Made by a program: the position numbers and the translations under genes. This document shows positions 52,687 through 62,452 of a stretch of 64,000 bases of DNA, in pieces (position 1 is the first letter of the stretch; every line of letters begins with the position of its first letter). Under the pieces are notes generated by a model. That model was not told the origin of the DNA. It made no database searches and was given only the letters and a program-made list of their open reading frames with translations. The DNA is from Pempheris klunzingeri (taxonomy: Eukaryota > Chordata > Actinopteri > Acropomatiformes > Pempheridae), in assembly GCF_042242105.1 (NCBI RefSeq), contig NC_092019.1, positions 13,078,328 through 13,142,327 on the forward strand, read 5' to 3'.

Positions 52687-53256
52687 GGATGTGTTCACTG
52701 TCGATGCGGAGCCCTCTAGAGCGCCTTTCCTGCTGGAGACAAGGGTTGGAAGCAGTGCAATCATGAACAGATTATAGTTCAAAATGGACACATAAATCAA
52801 TGCAATTACACCTCAGTTTAATGTCGACTGACACTTTCAGTCAGAGGAGCTAGCTTTAGCTTTCCTCCTACAACAGCTACATGCAGTAAACGAACAGTAT
52901 GCTAAGCAAAGGGGAGACGACAGTAATGTCGCTAAATCTTATAGCTTCTTTTGAACGTTTAAATTATTTAGGTCCAAACTTCTGAGACAAGTTAATTTAC
53001 TCTAACCCAGGTTATGTTTTAGCATCCACCCCATACGCTGCGAAATACACACCGTAGTCACCCATCCAAACACTACAGCGGCATATTTACTACACTAATT
53101 TTCTATACAACCTAATGCTTGGAGGAACACGGTAAACCTGACTGAGCAGGTTTTACGATTTATAACCTTATTTTGTTGAACGCACGCTTGCCTTGCTACA
53201 ACCCTACGATGCTAACGTTAGCCTCTACTAGCTCATGGACGATAACGTTAGCTTAC

Positions 53257-53505
53257 CTTCACATGAAATTCAAAGTGCCACCGTGGCAGTGATCTGGTAT
53301 ATCCTTGCAACAAACCGCAAACAGCTTGTCGATTGTTGTTTTGCGAGACATTCACAATAGGGTTTGAACTGCCAGTGTTTTGGACGAGCAGTTGGCTCAT
53401 TAGCCACAACGGGAGAAAAAAAAAACCCAGAAAGACCACCAACTCTTCTTCTACGGATGGCGCGCTTCGGCGGCAACACATCCGGGGTTTGTTACGTCAC
53501 ACTGA
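53257..53505 (-). promoter_or_regulatory. Noncoding first exon and promoter of gene H
   Basis: A strong donor (GTGAAG/GTAAGCTAAC) ends the exon at 53257. A CRE variant TTACGTCA (53492-53499) and an ETS-like CCGGATGT (minus strand, near 53480) lie at its upstream end. The exon is presumed untranslated because the phase leading into the next exon is closed. Confidence 0.5.
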
Positions 53506-53934
53506 CACCCATCGACCAAAACTCCTGATGCACCTCTGATGTTATTAGTGTGATAAGTTAGTGGGTGACTTTTAGTCTTCATGTGAGCAAGACAAAATGA
53601 AAACACTAGTATGAGGTTGACAGTTCACTATGACCTTGGACACAGAAGTTGACAAAACAATATTAACTCATGCTTGATGCTCAGTTACCATAAATTTATG
53701 GTATTTATATAATATATTTTATTTTATATAATACCTTTTTTTTTTTTTTACTTCACGATTCTGAGAGGCTTTAGGACTCATCAAGGTTGCCGATGAGGAC
53801 TTTGTGACACAGCTGAGAGCTCCTGAACAAATGAGTAAGGGGATCTTGGGCGCCCTGGCTTCTACAGTGTTGCAAAACATCTTGTATTCAGGCGCAGTGT
53901 GCATCTGGGCCCTGGTCGCCATCATGAATGATGG
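53506..53934. other. Intergenic, possibly flank of a LINE remnant
   Basis: Contains a T-run at 53737-53749. The stretch 53750-53930 looks like decayed coding sequence but I cannot name it. Confidence 0.3.
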
Positions 53935-54060
53935 TGCACTTCTGCTCTGCCATCACTGAGTCCATCCTCATCTCCTCCATCACCATCTGGTATGCTGCTG
54001 CCACTGCCAAGGACAAGGGCACATGCAGCATGTCATTCACTGTGCGGAGAGTACATGTTA
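53935..54060 (+). mobile_element. LINE reverse-transcriptase C-terminal remnant
   Basis: The plus-strand translation HFCSAITESILISSITIWYAAATAKDKG matches the segment downstream of the RT core in fish LINEs, given here as HFCSAITESILISS and ITIWYAAATAKDKG. It ends abruptly, and no endonuclease or RT core is adjacent. It belongs to a different LINE lineage from the 11.8-kb copy, judging by sequence. Confidence 0.55.
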
Positions 54061-54207
54061 AAGCCTCTAGCTCCGTGCGTTACATTAACACACATATTCT
54101 TCATACTGTGAACATTTGCACACTCCTTGGTCATTATTTTGTTATCTTATGTTAATTATGTGTGTATGTTATGCACCAAAATAACACGGGATTATCTGTC
54201 AATGTAA

Positions 54208-54228
54208 AAAAAAAAAAAAAAAAAAAAC
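54208..54228. repeat. Poly(A) run
   Basis: An unbroken A run of about 21 bases, possibly the tail of a decayed retroelement. No SINE body was recognised before it. Confidence 0.6.
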
Positions 54229-55288
54229 ACATTCAATTTTAAATGAATTGGTTGTATTGTATTTCCCACAGACCCACAAAATGAATATTAAAATTTTTCT
54301 TTTGAAATGATCCTCAAAACAGGGACTCGAGATCAGGTAAAAAAAAAAGTAGAAGCTACTTTGTGGACATAACCATGTCAGTTCATGTCATGCATTAATT
54401 ATTTATACTTATGAATATTTATTGAGGGACATAAATCCTCTGACAGTCTGAAGCTTTTGGGGCCACAGCACTACTCTGCCCAGTTTGTAATCCAGCCTTG
54501 ACAAAGACACTATATTTCATTGATTACTTTACTTACTACTAATCTCTTACATAATCTGGATGTAAATGTAGCCAGTTAACTCTCAAATACACAAAGGATG
54601 ATGCAAAGGATGTCCTTGTCTAGTCTGCTAAATTTAGCAAACAGTAAATATACTTATTAGAATTATCTTGTCTCTCAACTGTGAATGAGACATTTCTTAC
54701 TGAACGACAATGGCAGTCTCACAAAGCAGAATTATCGGTCACGTGGGACAATTTGTTGAGTAAAACCCACAGTCAGCTGTAAAAGAACAACATAACCCTC
54801 TGTCAGTTGTGATTGTTTTTTATGGCTGTCGTCTTAAAAAAAATGCTTTTTACACAATGTTCAAAATAACATCTTGTGTTAGTCCTGCAGAGATCAGATC
54901 CCAGGCCACACAAAATGATACAACATACATGTTTCACATACTTACTGGTATGTTTATTAACACCAGGAACAACAAGCTACATCACAACCTCTGTGATAAA
55001 AGTTTGATTACCAAATACAGAAAACATTCACAGGCTAATGAGGCTATGTAATAAAAGGATTAACTTGTTAAAACTAAAATGTACAGTATATCAAAGCCAT
55101 TTTACGGTGGCAAGCTACTATTACACACTCTGCTTTTAAAAAATAAAAAACACCTTATGTGGCTGTACAATGTCAAAACTCCTGCACAGTAAAAGTTATA
55201 ATAAACACGACTGGCAAATATGGAAAGAACAAACTATAGTAAGTATAGTTGCTCTGTTCTTAAATGTACCACTCCGATGAAAGAGTCA
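54229..55288. other. Intergenic and 3' UTR of gene I
   Basis: No exon recognised. A minus-strand AATAAA at 54953-54958 would give gene I a 3' UTR of about 330 nt. Confidence 0.4.
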
Positions 55289-58200
55289 TTAAGAAATCAG
55301 TTCTTGTGTTTTTGGCTTTGTGTCTCCAGCCATAATGCGATGAATCCTCCTGCGGTGGTTTTTCAGTGATTTAAGGTTTGGGTATGTGCCCTGGCAGACA
55401 TCACAGCGGTATGATTCAGACCGTTTGTGAGTAAGCAGGTGTTTCTGCAAACCATCCACAGTGCCAAACCAGCGAAGACAGACAGGGCAGCGCACAGGCT
55501 TTATGGCCGGCTTGCAAGCCCCGCTCCTCTGGTGAAACATAAGACTGATTGTGTTCGGGAAGTCAGAGTTGCAATTGGAACAGTGATAGGTTTTGGGTGG
55601 GTTTGTGGGTGCGTTTGTGGGCCGACCACCTTTGCATCGATTCCAGGATATGTGCCTCCGAAGGGAACAGCGACTGGCGAAAGTGTTGCCGCACCGTGTG
55701 CATACGATCCTTTGCTGCTTTTTCGTTGGGTTTGGAAGCTGCTCTGGGCGTGGCTGCTTCTGTGGAGGCTGATGCACTGGCTGAGGAGGCTGCTGCTGCT
55801 GCTGAAATCTGAGCAACAGAGGTTGTGATCGTTGTGGTTGCAGTCCCTTCAGCAGCTGGTGATGAGGATGCATGTGGATCTGTAGATGAACTTCGTAGTC
55901 TGCCCAGGAATTAACGGTCTCTCCACAAGTCGGACATGTGTAGGATTCCTGTGCGTGCTTCTGCAGATGCTCCAGGAGAAGCCTTGGAGATGTAAATCCG
56001 ACCCCACACTCACATGTCACCCTCCTCGGGAGCACCGACGGAAGTGACATGATGCCCCAGTTGCTTCCATCATCCTCCTGGGTTTGACAGTCTGTTGCAT
56101 TGCCTGAAATACTCTGCGGTAAAGTCCCCCTGTCTGCATCCTTCACCGGTTGTTGCAACTGACATTTCTTCCTGTGAACCATCATGTTATCTTTACGGTT
56201 AAAGGTCTTCCCACAGACAAAACAAGCAAACATTGGTTTCATATTGTTTAGTAGAGTGACGCCCTGACTGCCACTCTGAGCTACAGTCCCAGGTCCGCGT
56301 GGCCTGAACCCACACAGTCGTAAATGGCGTCTCAAAGTAGATGGCCGGCTGTAGGTTTTCTGACACCTGTTACAAGGGTACCGCTTTACACCATCGCTGA
56401 CAAAATAACGCAAACCAGGCGCCGCCACCTCTGCATGTTCAGCTGACACAGATTTTGTCGCCTCTCTATCATCAAGAGCTTTCTCTGCAGAGTTCAGCAC
56501 CTCCATTTCATCATCCAGAGGCATCGTCCACTGTCCTTCATTGCTGTCTTCATTATCAACTGCTACTTTACCCCAGCTACTGTTTTCTTCTCGCTGGGGA
56601 GATATCCCGCAAAGAGACGCATCTTTGTGCTCCTCCATCATCGAAGATTTGGGGTAGAAGGGTGAGAAGCTTTTTGCTGGATTAGTCCAGGCCAATTGTG
56701 AAACTGCAGAATGCTCTGAATTCGGAGAGGTCACCTCCACCTTGATACGACCAGAGACTTCGGTGCCCACAGCAATACTCTTAGCGAGCTGAGAACCAGC
56801 ATTGACCTCTGCATCCATTGTGGCTTTACTGTTTGATCTCAATACCAGCATTTTCTGAATGGAGGAACTGGTCTGCTGAGAGAGCGCTGACCCTGGGCCC
56901 TGGCACTTGTGCATTTTGAGGTTCCACCTCCGTGCGTAGCTGTGCTTGCACAATGGACAAAAGAAAACCTTTTTTGTATTATTTACACTATGGAATGGCA
57001 CTACTTTTTGGGCAAACTTGCTTTTTAAAGACCCGGACAGCTGTAGCGTTTTGTTTCCTGACTGAGGGCAAACGTGATTGTCAGGTAAAGGCATCCGTCC
57101 AATGATAAGCTGTTTGCAGCGGCGACAACATTTTATCCTCTCTTTTTTGTGCAAGAAATGATGCTCTGTCAATTTGTCCAAGTTTTGAAAGACCCTTCGA
57201 CAGCGGCCACATTGATACCTCCCATATGTGCCATTACTGCTATGATCCATGAGCTTTTGACGGGTTTCAAGGACCACAACAGGTGAGAAAGTCTTAGTCA
57301 GAGAGACAACCCTCTTCCTACTAGACTCAAGAACTCTGCTGATGGACGGAGCTTTAGTCTTTATACCAGGAGTTGCAAGCAGCCGCCTCAACTGTGCAAT
57401 GGAGAGATCGTTGATCGGCGACACCTCAGTTTTTGCCCCTGGTGTTATGTCAACAGGGACGACTTCCCGTTTGGGGGTCACTGTGTTACTGTTTTGGTTC
57501 CGAGACTGAGGAGCTGAAAAGCGCTTCATGTACGCTGATGCCACCAACTTCATTAGGGCATTTTTTCTGGGCAGCGTCTCACCATTTTCGCTGTTGGCAA
57601 CAGAATTTGTTTTGTCTTGGAAATGCTTGTCCTCTACAGTCTCTGGTATTTGCTCTGCTGTGGCTGACATGTTCTCAAGTTGTTTCTCTCCTTCATCTCG
57701 AGGAGGTGTACACTGACCTTGAGGAGTGGTTACTATGGCAATGCCATCCTCCAGGCTTTCATCTGCTTTATGGTCTGTTAATGTGGGTAACTCAACAGCT
57801 GGGGACCGTGATGTAGAGGGGCAACTAAGGACCAAACCTGGCTGGGTTGTAGTTGGACTGCGTGACACATGCTGCGTGGGAAAAGCTTTATCAAATCCTG
57901 TTTCACAGAGAGCAATATTATTATCTAGAGGTTCCAGTAGCTGTAGTTGAGAGGCATGTGAACGCTTATGCTCCAGCATAAGACTGAAGTCCTGAAATTC
58001 CTCCCCACAATCACAAATATAAAAAGAAGGTGAAGGGCTCTCAGGCGGTGGACTGGGGTGCTCACTCGATGAGTCCATACCGGCAAACAGTGTTTCATGT
58101 GGGCTGCTATTAGGCTGCGGAGGTGCAGACACCTTGGACAGTGGGCTAGCATGGGTTGCCTGATGTACTAGCAGGGAGGCCAATCCAGTGAAGGTGGCGG

Positions 58201-58297
58201 AACATGCCACGCAACGATACACTTTGGACGATGAAGTACTTCCCTGTAACCCAAGCATCATCGCAATCCAGGCGCTGTGGTCATGCAAGGAAGCTTC
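55289..58297 (-). CDS. C2H2 zinc-finger protein of about 990-1025 aa (gene I)
   Basis: A single large exon after acceptor GTGTGTGATTTACAG (58298). If translation starts inside it, the first Met pair is at 58261 (MMLGLQGS), giving 990 aa; a phase-0 upstream exon at 60147-60079 could extend this to about 1025 aa. About 13 fingers are spread widely: CVACSATF, CDCGEEFQDFSLMLEH, CGRCRRVF, CPLCKHSY, CNRCQKTY, CFVCGKTF, CECGVGF, CPTCGETV, CTRCGNTF, CSNCNSDF, CPVCLRWF and CDVCQGTY. Several have Cys in place of the last His. A Gln/Pro-rich stretch lies near 55780-55830. The first two fingers share the pattern C-x-C-G-x-E-F with x-S-x-M-L-E-H with gene H, so H and I are probable paralogues. It is likely a nuclear DNA-binding regulator. 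Confidence 0.82.
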   Translation of the reverse strand, partial: EASLHDHSAWIAMMLGLQGSTSSSKVYRCVACSATFTGLASLLVHQATHASPLSKVSAPPQPNSSPHETLFAGMDSSSEHPSPPPESPSPSFYICDCGEEFQDFSLMLEHKRSHASQLQLLEPLDNNIALCETGFDKAFPTQHVSRSPTTTQPGLVLSCPSTSRSPAVELPTLTDHKADESLEDGIAIVTTPQGQCTPPRDEGEKQLENMSATAEQIPETVEDKHFQDKTNSVANSENGETLPRKNALMKLVASAYMKRFSAPQSRNQNSNTVTPKREVVPVDITPGAKTEVSPINDLSIAQLRRLLATPGIKTKAPSISRVLESSRKRVVSLTKTFSPVVVLETRQKLMDHSSNGTYGRYQCGRCRRVFQNLDKLTEHHFLHKKERIKCCRRCKQLIIGRMPLPDNHVCPQSGNKTLQLSGSLKSKFAQKVVPFHSVNNTKKVFFCPLCKHSYARRWNLKMHKCQGPGSALSQQTSSSIQKMLVLRSNSKATMDAEVNAGSQLAKSIAVGTEVSGRIKVEVTSPNSEHSAVSQLAWTNPAKSFSPFYPKSSMMEEHKDASLCGISPQREENSSWGKVAVDNEDSNEGQWTMPLDDEMEVLNSAEKALDDREATKSVSAEHAEVAAPGLRYFVSDGVKRYPCNRCQKTYSRPSTLRRHLRLCGFRPRGPGTVAQSGSQGVTLLNNMKPMFACFVCGKTFNRKDNMMVHRKKCQLQQPVKDADRGTLPQSISGNATDCQTQEDDGSNWGIMSLPSVLPRRVTCECGVGFTSPRLLLEHLQKHAQESYTCPTCGETVNSWADYEVHLQIHMHPHHQLLKGLQPQRSQPLLLRFQQQQQPPQPVHQPPQKQPRPEQLPNPTKKQQRIVCTRCGNTFASRCSLRRHISWNRCKGGRPTNAPTNPPKTYHCSNCNSDFPNTISLMFHQRSGACKPAIKPVRCPVCLRWFGTVDGLQKHLLTHKRSESYRCDVCQGTYPNLKSLKNHRRRIHRIMAGDTKPKTQELIS

Positions 58298-58319
58298 CTG
58301 TAAATCACACACAACATAA

Positions 58320-60078
58320 ACAAAAAGATGTTACTAAGTGAAAATGGACGGTCACAATTCATTGTAATGGCATACATGTAAACACATTTTGTCATTAATT
58401 TAAGTGTTTAATATAGTTACTCATTTTAAACAAGTTATATATATATTAACAATATGATGAGCAATATTTTTTGTGTACTGAGACATTACTTTTTGCCATT
58501 CGTACAAAATAGTTAGGTACAATGCCCAACCAGGTCTCTTCAGTAATATGGAGAAGAGGCCATGCTCAGACAGTGCTGCCATGGCCTGCATTTTCTCCCA
58601 GCATTTAACTTCACAGTGCACCTGGCAGATGCCCTGGATTGCAACATGAAGCGACACAGCCCAACCTGCCAGTGGCTAGCAAATCCAACAGGTCTTGCTG
58701 CAGAAATGGAATCACATCCCATAGCTGCAGATTTATGCCGCGTTTCCACTCACTTTGTATAGCATGTTTTAGCCTCGCTATGCTCAAGTGCATTTCTACT
58801 TCATCGTCACATTAGGCAAGAAATTCATGCCTCTGCCGTGTTTGTGATACAATGCTCTTGGCTCTGTGTAGTGCAAAACCATAACAGTCTGTGTTGTTGA
58901 GCAAAACCAACTGGCTAGACACGAGCGGTCATGTATGTAACTTGTATCATGACCACAGACTGCCCAAAGTGTATTGCCTTTATACACAGTACCAGGTGTG
59001 ATTAAACTGTTTTTATTAATTCTGCTGGTGGGGGGAGTGTGTGTGTGGGCGTATGGTGGTGGGGTGGGCCTTCCTGTATACTCCTTGTGGGGCCTCCTTG
59101 CAAAGTATCAGTCACCCTGATAGCGTTGTGGTGGAGCCTCTCAGCTTCTCAGGACGCGTGCTGCAGGGAATTGGATCTGACGTCACCAATGACCAAACAC
59201 ACTACATGCACGTAGTCCTTATGTGACGGCCACCTTTTGCTTTTGATGTGGATTTCCCTTAAGAACGCCAGAGTCATGTTTTCTGACACGAGTACATTTG
59301 TGTCGTCTGTGTTCTTACAGATTTGTTTCACGATTACATTTCTGTTTTTATTTTCTTTAAACATATCCTGGTTCTGATTGACTCAGAAATCAGAAAAATC
59401 ATTTTTAATCATTAGTTTGATCTGTTGTGCTGATTTATCGTCTAACACTATCACTTATGGCAGTTTGTTGGTTAAGTAGCTCTGGTACATGCTGCAGTAC
59501 CTTCATGCTTGGGTAACATTTACATGTTTATATCAACTGCTTTGTGCTCTTCCACTTTTCCACATTCAACAGGAATAAATTGGTCTTTTTAATCATTTCT
59601 GAGGCCAGCATGACCCCTGTTGAAGACGTCAGTGATTCTGGTGCATGTTTGGACCCCCTTCCTTTGCTATAAAGAACACATATTCAAAATGCAATACCTG
59701 TTGTTAGATTGGTTAAAAAAGAAACAAGACCATTGCATAAACTTCCAGAGGTAAAACTAACCGTTTAAAGTTGACCTGGCCAGGGAGGAGAGCCTTATTT
59801 GCAGCCTGCAGCATCAGACTGAGGCAGTGACAGACAGCTAAACCAGAGCCAAACATAAGATGGACATAAACACAAGAAGGCGGATCAATTACTAATAATA
59901 ATGAAAAACAAACCACAGTCACCACCTGGATACAGGGGGGTCTCAGGCTACGTTAGCTAGCAAATGCTAGCCATATTGCTAACGAGCATTTGAATGTTGT
60001 CTCACTAATAACACACTATAACGTTATTATTTCACACACAAAGTAAAATCGGTGGTAAAAGATCCAATCTTAAGCTAC
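58320..60078 (-). other. Presumed intron or 5' region of gene I
   Basis: No clear coding exon. A CRE palindrome TGACGTCA lies at 59178-59185. A possible 57-bp exon at about 59769-59825 has splice-like borders but carries a stop in the joining phase. The rest looks like unique sequence. Confidence 0.35.
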
Positions 60079-60147
60079 CGAGTTTCTTCCACATGAGCAC
60101 CATCGATCTCCTGGGTTGGCCCGCTGGGTGTCAGACCCACGGACCAT
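60079..60147 (-). CDS. Candidate first coding exon of gene I
   Basis: The 69-nt stretch starts with ATG (MVRGSDTQRANPGD) and ends at a donor (AACTCG/GTAGCT). It joins the large exon in phase 0. The peptide has no recognised domain, and a chance phase match is one in three, so support is weak. Confidence 0.33.
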
Positions 60148-60149
60148 GC

Positions 60150-60700
60150 CTGGGTCTGGCTCGGGTACCTCCGAGGGGCTGCTAGCATCGGCTAACCAGG
60201 GGGAGGTGGCCGGACAAGTTCCCGAGAAAGGCCGGAGATAGGAATAACGTTAGCTAACCTGCGTTAGCATGCTAGTAACCATGACCCGCTGCGGGGTGCA
60301 GATCCTGCACAATAACCACCCGTTTTTATCTTCGCGTACTCACCGGTCACTGGAGCGGCAACGACGTCCCACAAAGCGGAGCCACGGTGGCTGGGAGAGG
60401 GGAGGAGAGACGGCTCGGCAGACATCTGTCCGTGCAGAGGACATTAACTCTCAAGGGTCTGCTCGGCTCTGGTGGGAACAAATGTGCTGCTGTGCCAGGA
60501 AGAAGAGCACCGAGCTTGGGCTGCAGCTGCAGCAGGCGAGGAACGGAGGCAACGCTGGGTCACACTGCGCATGCGCGGTCAACCCAACCCCTCTGGGACT
60601 GTGTGCGCTGTGTGTGCGCCACGGCTGTGCGCCGATTTGGCGATGTGGCCACAGTTGAAAGTGCGGCGCTGTCTCTCTTTAAAGGTTTAAACTACAAATA
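60150..60700 (-). promoter_or_regulatory. CpG-rich promoter region of gene I
   Basis: A GC- and CpG-rich block (for example GCGCATGCGCGG near 60570) lies just upstream of the candidate first exon. It has no TATA box. The bases TGCGCATGCGC resemble an NRF1 site (centre GCGCATGCGC). Confidence 0.45.
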
Positions 60701-60943
60701 GCTATAATGCACACATTTCTTTCTGTGCATTGCACGTCCAGCTGTTGCTATTTTGCGGCATCGCAATTTTAGTCATTATGTCTGATGTAATGACTAATTT
60801 GTGACCTAAAAAATGCAAAAGCTTTCAGTCAATCACCCCTAATAATATTTGGCACACGAAGATAGTTAATGTGAAACTAGCACTAATAACCCTGGACCAA
60901 TGTTAATTTTAGGCTAACATAGGCAGCACTAATGCTTGGTAGG

Positions 60944-61290
60944 ATCAGAATCAGAATCAGAAATGCTTCAATTATTCCCAAGGAACAAATTTGGGCATTA
61001 CTGTTGCTCTGACACAGAAACATAGGAGAAGTATAGAAATAAAATAAACTAGAATAACAATTTTCTGTATGTACAGAGTATATACAGTGAATATGAATAA
61101 AGATCGAGCTCCTGTGCCTGACAAGCCCATCATGAAGGGGTTGGGCGATACAGTCAAAGATGACGTGCAACTTGGACAGCATCCTCCTCTCTGACACCAC
61201 CGTCAGAGAGTCCAGCTACACTCCGACATCGTCACTGGCCTTGCGGATCAGCTTGTTCAGTCTGTTGGTGTCGGCTATCCTCGGCCCTCA
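60944..61290 (-). mobile_element. 3' fragment of an L2/Rex1-like LINE
   Basis: Read on the minus strand, the fragment begins with the RT-end peptide DTNRLNKLIRKA, continues VSERRMLSKLHVIFDCIAQP, and ends with an AT-rich 3' UTR and repeats of CTGATT (plus-strand AATCAG at 60944-60960). This is the same kind of terminus as the 11.8-kb copy. It is truncated at its 5' end and has stop codons. Confidence 0.75.
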
Positions 61291-62414
61291 GAGGGCCTGA
61301 TTAACCTAAATCAGCTGTAGGTCCTGTTCCTCTTTGGGTTTTCCATGTGCGCTGGGTGTGTATTAGTTATTATTTAATTATTGTATTAATAGTCTTGACT
61401 TTTAACTCAGGATCACTTTTTTGGTGGGGAACCTGAAACTCGGCTGATCATTTCAGTTTATAATATACTTTGGTGGTGCACACAGTGACAAAGAATTTGC
61501 AGATTGTTAAATGACCACAAACCAAATGTAACATGGTGAATGTGGAGCCTCTCGAGCCCCTTAGGGGTCTGGGACTCGGGCTGGTTATTGATCCAGTCAT
61601 GATAATCTCAGCCAATGTGAAGCCATGTTTCTAGTAAAACAGTTGTCTGTTTGTAAAGGTAAAAATGGAGCAGCCAAGCCAAATAGAGGTGTTTGGATGT
61701 GTTGAGATCTTCATGACTGAGGGTGAGTTTGAAAGAGTGACAACCATAAAGTTAGGCAGTCGTCACATCATTGCCTGTGGTGGTGAGGAGAGACCAGTGC
61801 CATAAAGCAAAACTCTTGATTCACTGGTTGACTGCGCCTGTGGTAAGGAGATTTGATTACTTATTGTGAGAAACACACTGCAGATATAAGGCAGTATAGA
61901 TGACAGAGTAAGGAGCAGTGATTAGAGAGGATCCCTGTGCTGTCTATCTTCTTGCATAAGAACCAGGTGAAGGCGCCAGGGCACCTCCTTGGACTTCTTT
62001 GGACTGTGGTATTGACCAACTGGGACAAAACCCAGAGATTCAGCACACATTGGAAGGAAGATCTGTCCTTGGTCTTGAGAAAAGTCTGGGAAGCTACTAT
62101 AGAGGCACTGGTGTATTTACTGAGTTTAAACACATCATTGCTTTAAGATTTGCCTCTGTCAGGTTGGCTCTCTATGTGTTGTTTGTCCGACAGCTCTTGA
62201 ATGAAGATGGGATCCGTTGCTCACTTGGGCACTCACCTCTTTAGAAATGGCAGTCACAAGGCACCAGTGGAAATGATAATTAAATAAATTGCCAGAATCC
62301 CCTCAGGACCAATTCTCTACAAACGGTAACATTTATATAAATGCATATATCCACATAATGACATAATCTGAAAAAATCTGCTCCCTTTGGCTCCAGCTCG
62401 TGCTCCTCATGACA
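61291..62414. other. Intergenic, nothing recognised
   Basis: No exon, RNA gene or named repeat was recognised on either strand. Some stretches near 61650-62250 look like eroded coding sequence, but I cannot assign them. Confidence 0.35.
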
Positions 62415-62452
62415 AGTGCAAGAATCCACTCAACAGTGTGGATTCTTGCACT
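62415..62452. repeat. Perfect 15-bp hairpin
   Basis: Left arm AGTGCAAGAATCCAC (62415-62429) is matched exactly by the inverse right arm (62438-62452) around an 8-nt loop. No T-run follows, and no surrounding element is recognised. Confidence 0.6.

Noticed and set aside
53257-53481. Coding first exon for gene H (frame starting MCCRRSAPSVEEE)
   Set aside because: It ends in phase 0, while the next exon needs phase 2; the frame that does join meets a stop.
54208-54228. SINE ending in the poly(A) run
   Set aside because: No tRNA- or 5S-like head with A and B boxes was seen before it.
59769-59825. Possible 57-bp coding exon of gene I
   Set aside because: Borders look splice-like, but the phase that would join the neighbours contains a stop, so it could at most be an untranslated or alternative exon.
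61650-62250. Eroded coding-like stretch
   Set aside because: No motif could be tied to a gene or element family on either strand.
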